Origin: Deinococcus seoulensis
Lineage (GTDB): Bacteria; Deinococcota; Deinococci; Deinococcales; Deinococcaceae
NCBI RefSeq assembly: GCF_014648115.1
Contig: NZ_BMQM01000011.1
Span: 60,560 to 124,559, forward strand
Reading direction: 5' to 3'
Length of the DNA stretch: 64,000 nucleotides
Shown: piece after piece, positions 57,544 to 64,000 of the stretch
Layout: each line of letters opens with the position of its first letter
Numbering within the stretch: the first letter of the stretch is position 1
Notes under the pieces: model-generated
Seen by the model: the letters and a program-made list of their open reading frames with translations, nothing else
Database searches by the model: none
Told to the model about the DNA's origin: nothing
Program-made: the position numbers and the translations under genes

Positions 57544-59103
57544 ATGAAAAGAATTCCTCTGTTCCTGCTGACGGCCGCCCTGCTGGGGTCCGCCACCGCC
57601 GCGCCCGTGACCATCACGGTCCTGCACTCCGATGACCTGCACGGGCACCTCGACCCGGTCAAGGTCGGCGCGAACACGTACGGCGGGTACTCCCGTCAGG
57701 CGACCCTGATCCGCCAGTTCAGCGCGCAGGACCCCAACCCGCTGGTCCTCAGCGGCGGCGACACCTTCCAGGGCACGCTGTTCTACAACGTGTACCAGGG
57801 TCTGGCGGACGTGCTGTTCATGAACCTGATGGGCTACCAGGCGATGGCGGTCGGCAACCACGAGTTCGACAACGGCCCCGAGGCGCTGGCCCGTTTCGCG
57901 CAGAAAGCGCAGTTCCCGCTGCTGGCCGCCAACCTCGACCTGAGCAGCGAACCGCTCCTGAAAGACCTCGTGAAACCCTACGCGGTCCTGACGGTCGGCG
58001 GCGAGAAGGTCGGCGTGATCGGCGCGGTCACGCCGGACCTGCCCCTGATCAGCAGCCCCGGCCCGAACGTGAAGATGCTGGAACTCATGCAGAGCCTCCA
58101 GGGCAGCGTGGACGCCCTCAAGGGCCAGGGCATCGACAAGATCTTCCTGGTCTCGCACCTGGGGTACACCCTCGAACAGCAGGTCGCCCGGACCGTGCCC
58201 GGCATCGACGTGATCGTCGGCGGGCACAGCCACACCCTGCTTGGCACCTTCGACAACAAGGACTTCCCCGCCAGCGAGGGCCCCTACCCCACCGTGATCG
58301 CCAACCCCGACGGGAACCGGACCCTGCTGGTCGCCGCGTGGGAGTGGGGCAAGGTGCTGGGCCGCATCAAGGTCACCTTCGACGGCGGCGCCGTCACCGC
58401 CTGGGAAGGCAACCCGGTGCCCGTCACGGCCGACATCAAGGAAGACGACACCGCGCGCCGCATGATCGAGACGCTCAGCGTGCCCATCGCGAACCTGCGC
58501 CGCCAGGTGGTCGGGCAGACCACGCGCGGCCTGAACGGCAGCCGCGAGATCGTCCGCCAGCGCGAGAGCGGCATGGCGAACGTCCTGGCCGACGCCAGCC
58601 TGGAAGCCGCGCAGAAGGCCGGGGCGGTCATGGCCTTCCAGAACGGTGGCGGCGTGCGCTCCAGCATCGACGCCGGTCCCATCACCTTCGAGGAAGCCAT
58701 CACCGTGCAGCCCTTCGGGAACACCCTGAGCGTCCTGGACCTGACCGGCGCGCAGATCCGCGCGGCGCTGGACCACGGCGTCGCCACCTGGAGTGAGAAC
58801 AAGGGCCAGTTCCTGCACGTCTCACGCGGCGTCAGTTACACCTTCGACCTCGCCCAGCCCGCCGGGAGCCGCGTGACCAGCGTGACCCTGAACGGGCAGC
58901 CCCTGAACGACACGCAGGTGTACCGGGTCGCCATGAACAACTTCACGGCGGGCGGCGGCGACGGCTTCACGATGTTCAAGGGTGCCCCGCGCCTCGACAC
59001 CGGCACGCTGGACATCGACATTCTCGTGAACTACCTGAAAGCCAACCCGGTCGTGGACGCCCAGCCCGAGGGCCGGATCGTCATCCTGAACGCGCCCAAG
59101 TAA
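57544..59103 (+). CDS. Exported 5'-nucleotidase/2',3'-cyclic phosphodiesterase (UshA-like)
   Basis: 519 residues. Signal peptide: 1-19 (LFLLTAALLGSATA). Metallophosphatase N-domain with the dimetal motifs SDDLHGHLD, SGGDTFQGTLF, GNHEFDNG, VSHLGYT, GGHSHTLLG, and a C-terminal nucleotide-binding domain (QNGGGVRSSIDAGPITFEEA, VQPFGN, GGDGFTMF). Probably scavenges phosphate and nucleosides from extracellular nucleotides, including damaged DNA products exported in Deinococcus (last point inferred). The TAA stop is the left end of repeat copy M. Confidence 0.9.
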   Translation: MKRIPLFLLTAALLGSATAAPVTITVLHSDDLHGHLDPVKVGANTYGGYSRQATLIRQFSAQDPNPLVLSGGDTFQGTLFYNVYQGLADVLFMNLMGYQAMAVGNHEFDNGPEALARFAQKAQFPLLAANLDLSSEPLLKDLVKPYAVLTVGGEKVGVIGAVTPDLPLISSPGPNVKMLELMQSLQGSVDALKGQGIDKIFLVSHLGYTLEQQVARTVPGIDVIVGGHSHTLLGTFDNKDFPASEGPYPTVIANPDGNRTLLVAAWEWGKVLGRIKVTFDGGAVTAWEGNPVPVTADIKEDDTARRMIETLSVPIANLRRQVVGQTTRGLNGSREIVRQRESGMANVLADASLEAAQKAGAVMAFQNGGGVRSSIDAGPITFEEAITVQPFGNTLSVLDLTGAQIRAALDHGVATWSENKGQFLHVSRGVSYTFDLAQPAGSRVTSVTLNGQPLNDTQVYRVAMNNFTAGGGDGFTMFKGAPRLDTGTLDIDILVNYLKANPVVDAQPEGRIVILNAPK

Positions 59104-59240
59104 TACGGACTCGGGTTGAATGGCCTGCAACGCTGTTCAATCCGAGCGGATGCGAGTGGCAGCAGGGCGCCCCTCCGGACGTGGAGTGGACAGATCGGAA
59201 TATCACCGATCTGTTAACGAAACAGACGGAATCCGTATAC
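59101..59240 (-). repeat. Intergenic repeat copy M (long form, inverted orientation)
   Basis: Complete element reading on the minus strand: second hairpin at 59115-59145, middle block (CCGGACGTGGA on plus), first hairpin CAGATCGG...CCGATCTG, end CGGAATCCGTATAC. Its TAATACGG end supplies the TAA stop of the nucleotidase gene; this is the only copy whose end is TAA. Confidence 0.92.
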
Positions 59241-59252
59241 CCACGCGGAACG

Positions 59253-59296
59253 AGACCCGGCGCGGCCAGAGAGAACCTCTGGGCCGCGCCGGGTCT
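59253..59296. terminator. Terminator hairpin between nucleotidase and manC
   Basis: AGACCCGGCGCGGCC (59253-59267) pairs perfectly with 59282-59296 around a 14-nt loop. Followed on the plus strand by TTCC. Serves convergent genes. Confidence 0.8.
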
Positions 59297-59330
59297 TCCG
59301 TGCAGCTGTTCAGTGCAGGCGCGGCCTGCT

Positions 59331-60395
59331 TCAGGCGAAGCGGGCGAGATCCGGGTTGGCCTTGAGTTGCTGCACGACCTTCTTGATGTCCTGCGTGCGG
59401 TCCTTGCGGACGACCAGGGTCACGTCCCCGGCGCGGACCACGACCACGTCCTCGAGGCCGATGGTGGCGATCAGGTCGTCGCCGCCCGTGGTGTACATGA
59501 TCGCGCCGCCGGTGTCGAGGCTGACGTGGCGGCCCACGGCGACGTTCGAGCCGTCACCCTTGAGCAGGCGTTCCAGGGCGTTCCAGTCGCCCAAGTCGTC
59601 CCAGCCGAAACTGGCGGGGATGACGGCGACGTTCTGCGCGCGTTCCAGGATGGCGTAGTCCACGCTGATCTTGGGCAGGTCCGGGTACACCTGCCGCAGC
59701 CCGCCGCGTACCTTCGCGGCGTCGGCCATGGGGCCGTACAGGTCCGGGACGAGGGTTTCGAAGGCGGCGAGGATGGTGCTGACCTTCCAGATGAACATCC
59801 CGGAGTTCCACAGGTAGTTGCCGGTGTCCAGGAAGGCCTGCGCGGTGTCGGCGTCGGGTTTCTCGGCGAAGCGCTGCACGCGGTACACGCCGGTCTGCGC
59901 GTCCTGTTCGCCCTTCTCGATGTAGCCGTAGCCGGTGGCGGGGTACTGGGGTTGCATGCCGAGCGTGACGAGCACGTCGTGCGCCTGCGCGTACGCGACG
60001 GCGCGTTCCAGGGTGGCGGCGAAGGCGGCCGGGTCGTCGATGCGGTGATCGGCGGGGAAGACGCCCATCACCGCGTCCGGGTCGTCGCGGTGCACGGTGA
60101 GCGCGCCGTACAGGATCGCGGCGGCCGTGTCGCGCGGCACGGGTTCGACCAGCAGGTTCTCCAGCGGCAACTCGGGCAGGTGCTCGAGCACGTGCGAGCG
60201 GTGCTCGTTGGCGGTGACGACCATCAGGCGTTCAAGGCCGCCGGGCAGTCCGGCCGTGAGGCGCTCGGCGGTCGTCTGAAGCAGGCTGCGGCCACTGGAT
60301 TCCAGCGTCAGGAACTGCTTGGGTTTGCTCTTGCGCGACAGCGGCCAGAAGCGCTCACCGCTCCCACCTGCCAGGATCACCGGGTAGAAGGTCAT
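59331..60395 (-). CDS. manC: Mannose-1-phosphate guanylyltransferase
   Basis: Makes GDP-mannose from mannose-1-P and GTP. 354 residues, nucleotidyltransferase domain only, without a fused isomerase. Visible are [58 protein letters not shown] and [12 protein letters not shown], ending with the left-handed helix region. TAAGAT lies six bases before the ATG, a leaderless promoter. It is divergent from the phosphohexomutase, which would supply mannose-1-P. Confidence 0.93.
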   Translation of the reverse strand: MTFYPVILAGGSGERFWPLSRKSKPKQFLTLESSGRSLLQTTAERLTAGLPGGLERLMVVTANEHRSHVLEHLPELPLENLLVEPVPRDTAAAILYGALTVHRDDPDAVMGVFPADHRIDDPAAFAATLERAVAYAQAHDVLVTLGMQPQYPATGYGYIEKGEQDAQTGVYRVQRFAEKPDADTAQAFLDTGNYLWNSGMFIWKVSTILAAFETLVPDLYGPMADAAKVRGGLRQVYPDLPKISVDYAILERAQNVAVIPASFGWDDLGDWNALERLLKGDGSNVAVGRHVSLDTGGAIMYTTGGDDLIATIGLEDVVVVRAGDVTLVVRKDRTQDIKKVVQQLKANPDLARFA

Positions 60396-60401
60396 GCCCG
60401 C

Positions 60402-60407
60402 ATCTTA
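60402..60407 (-). promoter_or_regulatory. Leaderless -10 of manC
   Basis: TAAGAT on the minus strand, six bases before the ATG. Confidence 0.5.
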
Positions 60408-60504
60408 TCCCCGGCGGTCTGACGGAACGCTTCCACCCGCGGGGGGAGTGCCACAGCGCGGAAAATGAACGCGGGAGGCCGCCTGTCAGGGTAGGCTATG
60501 CCGG

Positions 60505-61914
60505 ATGAAGCTTTCTTTCGGCACGGACGGCTGGCGCGGCGTGATCGCCGACGAGTTCACCTTCGCCAACGTGGGCCGGGTGGCCCGCGCGCACGCGCAG
60601 GCGCTGCTGGACGCCGGGGGCCGCTCGGCAGTCGTGGCGCACGACACGCGCTTCCTGGGCGGCGCGTTCGCCCGTTCGGCCGGTGAGACCTTGCAGGCGG
60701 CGGGGCTGGACGTGACGGTCCTGAAGGGCGCCACGCCCACCCCGGCGCTGTCGTACGCGGTGCGGGCCGGGGGGCACGCGGGCGGCGTGATGATCACCGC
60801 CAGCCATAACCCCGGTCAGTACCAGGGGTACAAACTCAAGGGTTCGTACGGGGGGAGCGCCACGCCCGCGCTGGTCGCCGAGGTCGAGGCGCGGCTGGAC
60901 GGCCCGGCCACGCCCCGCGCCGCCGGAGGGCTGAACGAGGCGGACGTGCGTAGCGAATACCTGGGTGCGCTGGCGCGGCTGGTGGATACGGAAGCGATCC
61001 GCCGGGCGGGCCTGCCGGTGTACCACGACGCCATGCACGGCGCTGCCGGAGGCTGGATCGAGGCGTTCACGCGCGAGTACCTGGGCGTGCCGTTCCACGG
61101 GCTGCGGGCCGCGCCGGACCCGCTGTTCGGGGGCGTGAACCCGGAGCCGATCACGCAGAACCTGAAGGCCACCATGCAGGCCATGCGGGACGTGAGCGGC
61201 CCGGCGTTCGCGATGGTCACGGACGGCGACGCCGATCGGATCGGGGCGGTGCTGTCGGGCGGGCGGTTCTTCAACAGTCACCAGATCTTCGCGGTGCTGC
61301 TGCATCACCTCGCCTCGCAGGGCAAAAGGGGGATCGTGGTGCGGACGGTCTCCACGAGCGGCATCATCGAGCGGCTCGCGCAGCATCACGGGCTGCGGGT
61401 CATGCAGACGCCGGTGGGGTTCAAGTACATCACCGAGGCGTTCCTGCATGGCGAGGCCCACCCGGAGGACACCGTACTGATCGGCGGTGAGGAATCCGGC
61501 GGGATCGGCGTGCAGGGGCACGTGCCCGAGCGTGACGGGCTGCTGAACGGCCTGCTGCTTCAGGAGGCGGTGGCAGCGACCGGCCTGGGCCTGGACGAGC
61601 AGTTCGCGCAGATCGAGGCGCTGGTGGATTTCCGGCACCACTACGACCGGGTGGACCTGCACCTGCCGCGTCCCATCGACCGGGCGGCCCTGATGGACGA
61701 CGTGGCGGGCCTGGGGTCGCTGGGCGGTCACGCCGTGCAGGAGGTCGTCACGCTGGACGGCGTGAAACTGGTGTTCGCGGGCGGGTACGGGATGGTCCGG
61801 GCGTCCGGGACCGAGCCGGTCGTGCGCCTGTACGTGGAGGCTCCCAGTGACGCCGAGGTGCAGGGCATCCTGAACGAACTGCGTGAGCGGACGCTGCGGC
61901 ACCTGCCGGGCTGA
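60505..61914 (+). CDS. Phosphomannomutase/phosphoglucomutase
   Basis: Interconverts hexose-6- and hexose-1-phosphates. 469 residues in four domains: FGTDGWRGVIADEFT, active Ser in ITASHNPGQYQGYK, metal loop VTDGDADRIGAV, sugar loop GGEESGGIGVQGHVPERDG and phosphate loop RASGTEPVVRLYVEA. Next to manC it probably serves GDP-mannose and exopolysaccharide supply; glucose specificity cannot be excluded. TAGGCT lies seven bases before the ATG. Its TGA stop is the left end of repeat copy N. Confidence 0.92.
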   Translation: MKLSFGTDGWRGVIADEFTFANVGRVARAHAQALLDAGGRSAVVAHDTRFLGGAFARSAGETLQAAGLDVTVLKGATPTPALSYAVRAGGHAGGVMITASHNPGQYQGYKLKGSYGGSATPALVAEVEARLDGPATPRAAGGLNEADVRSEYLGALARLVDTEAIRRAGLPVYHDAMHGAAGGWIEAFTREYLGVPFHGLRAAPDPLFGGVNPEPITQNLKATMQAMRDVSGPAFAMVTDGDADRIGAVLSGGRFFNSHQIFAVLLHHLASQGKRGIVVRTVSTSGIIERLAQHHGLRVMQTPVGFKYITEAFLHGEAHPEDTVLIGGEESGGIGVQGHVPERDGLLNGLLLQEAVAATGLGLDEQFAQIEALVDFRHHYDRVDLHLPRPIDRAALMDDVAGLGSLGGHAVQEVVTLDGVKLVFAGGYGMVRASGTEPVVRLYVEAPSDAEVQGILNELRERTLRHLPG

Positions 61915-62030
61915 TACGGACTGCCGTTTGTTTCGTTAACAGATCGGAACAGCACCGCCCCTGCCAACTCCACGTCCGGAGGGGCGTTTCTCTCCCACTC
62001 GCATCGGCCATGCAATCGGAGGCCGCATGA
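61912..62030. repeat. Intergenic repeat copy N (long form lacking most of the second hairpin)
   Basis: TGATACGGACTGCCG end gives the mutase stop. First-hairpin left arm CAGATCGG is combined with right arm CCGCCCCTG, which pairs instead with AGGGGCG in the middle block. The second hairpin is reduced to GCATCGGCCATGCAATCGG before the end GGAGGCCGCATGA. Confidence 0.85.
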
Positions 62031-62451
62031 GTGCGCCGCTGCCCTGACCGGGGTGGTGGCGCGTTCTGCGTGCCCTGCCATGACAGGGCGGGCTGGAATG
62101 CCGACCTGTTCACACCCAGCGGGCCGGATTGGAGCGCACCATTCGGGCCGGAAACGGTCTGTAGCACGAACCATTCCGGCGGTCAGGCAACTTTCAATCG
62201 CAATGTCCTGATATACAGGACGGCGAAAAGTGTGTCCTGGATTGTGTTTCCCGGAAAAACAAATACGGCGTTCCCCCTCCCCTCCCCCCCCCGATCAGGC
62301 CCCCCACTGGTCAGCGTGCAGGGCAACCACTATGCTCATCGGCAGTTCCTGACAACACCGCAACCGAGCAGCCACCACGCCCACCCACACGGCGTTCCTG
62401 TGCCCTGCCCGACCCTGCCCCATTGCCCACGGAACCCCCAGGAGGACCGCC
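62031..62451. other. Upstream region of the secreted subtilase
   Basis: 421 bp without a gene. It contains a hairpin GCCCTG-CCATGA-CAGGGC (62072-62089), an AT-rich segment (about 62160-62270), a palindrome (62206-62222) and a C-run near 62288. AGGAGG precedes the ATG at 62452. Confidence 0.5.
62206..62222. promoter_or_regulatory. Interrupted palindrome upstream of the subtilase
   Basis: GTCCTG-ATATA-CAGGAC, with a further GTGTCCTGG half-site about 12 bp beyond, in the most AT-rich part of the region. An operator or promoter role is inferred. Confidence 0.4.
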
Positions 62452-63717
<1,266 letters not shown>

Positions 63718-63762
63718 ACCACCCGGCCTGAACGGCGCTCGCAGAGTGCCGCGTGTCAGTCC

Positions 63763-63816
63763 GGAGCGGGGCCGCGCCTGCGCAGGGAACCATCCCTGGA
63801 GGTGCGGCCCCGCTCC
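63763..63816 (+). terminator. Nested terminator hairpin after the subtilase
   Basis: GGAGCGGGGCCGC (63763-63775) pairs with GCGGCCCCGCTCC (63804-63816) without mismatch, and the loop holds a second stem CAGGGA-ACCA-TCCCTG. Confidence 0.8.
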
Positions 63817-63827
63817 ATGTAGGCATC

Positions 63828-63938
63828 TCATACGGATTCCGTTTATTTCGTTAACAGATCGGAACACCACCGATCTGTTAACTCCACGTCCGGAACCCGT
63901 TTCTCTCCTACTCGCTCCGCTCGGATTGAACGGCTTTA
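63828..63938. repeat. Intergenic repeat copy O (long form, interrupted)
   Basis: TCATACGGATTCCG, perfect first hairpin (GTTAACAGATCGG ... CCGATCTGTTAAC), middle block TCCACGTCCGGAACCCG, then GGATTGAACGGCTTTA. The expected GCAG...CCATTCAATC is replaced by foreign sequence from 63939. Confidence 0.9.
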
Positions 63939-64000
63939 GAGCATTTGTCATAAGAATGCCGATGGATGGGCGTGCCGGAACCACCCAAAGATGTTTTGAG
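63939..64000. mobile_element. Possible insertion-sequence end inside repeat copy O
   Basis: Sequence GAGCATTTGTCATAAGAATG begins exactly where copy O stops, after TTTA, and has a lower GC content than its surroundings. This looks like an IS terminus, but the rest lies outside the window, so no transposase can be shown. Confidence 0.35.

Noticed and set aside
62185..62203. ACTTTCAATCGCAATG as another repeat copy
   Set aside because: Single short match to the hairpin arm without any other module.

Overview
The window is GC-rich, densely packed bacterial DNA and most likely comes from a Deinococcus species. The evidence is the CsoR with a Cys-His-His ligand set like the Thermus protein, the many starts with a TANNNT box only 5-7 nt upstream of the ATG (leaderless mRNAs, common in Deinococcus), the abundance of multidomain GGDEF/EAL/HD-GYP proteins, and a dense family of short intergenic repeats. 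No rRNA, tRNA, CRISPR or phage genes were seen. A possible insertion-sequence end lies at the right edge.

Layout. 1-2.6 kb: a membrane diguanylate cyclase and a succinate-semialdehyde-type aldehyde dehydrogenase. 2.8-6.2 kb: a copper module (copA, copZ, csoR) with a CsoR-type C/G-tract palindrome at each divergent promoter. 6.3-15.1 kb: four successive c-di-GMP proteins. 15.2-22.9 kb: an acyl-CoA dehydrogenase, two small unknown genes, a single-domain response regulator with a nearby PAS-GAF histidine kinase, a DM13/YceI secreted pair and a GAF-GGDEF protein. 23.3-36.7 kb: four large exported proteins (DUF11-like repeats, and a 1694-residue protein with a probable C-terminal beta-barrel), followed by a lipoprotein subtilase. 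38.1-43.7 kb: two more large c-di-GMP proteins. 43.9-45.1 kb: a divergent TetR/DoxX pair with two palindromic operators. 45.2-53.7 kb: a probable cell-wall recycling locus with peptide-type ABC permeases and binding protein, GntR regulator, AnmK, MurQ and a beta-lactamase-fold hydrolase. 54.7-57.5 kb: a Zn/Cd-type P1B ATPase with its ArsR repressor. 57.5-61.9 kb: a 5'-nucleotidase, mannose-1-phosphate guanylyltransferase and phosphohexomutase. 62.4-63.7 kb: a second secreted subtilase.

The most unusual feature is a modular intergenic repeat family. I count 15 full, short or partial copies. The element has terminal inverted repeats (T[G/C]ATACGGA.TCCG), a first hairpin whose stem sequence changes in concert on both arms, a conserved middle block and a second hairpin around ATTGAA...TTCAAT. 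In nine copies the terminal TGA/TAA is the stop codon of the neighbouring gene. In one copy the element also supplies the Shine-Dalgarno sequence and ATG of the next gene.

How the genes fit together. Eight c-di-GMP synthesis or degradation proteins surround a surface-protein operon, which suggests (by inference only) a signalling and envelope region. The cell-wall recycling locus is coherent: uptake, regulator, anhydro-MurNAc kinase, MurNAc-6-P etherase and a probable amidase or peptidase, with matching operator-like sequences inside both divergent promoters. Metal homeostasis is represented twice (Cu and Zn/Cd), each with its own local repressor and operator.
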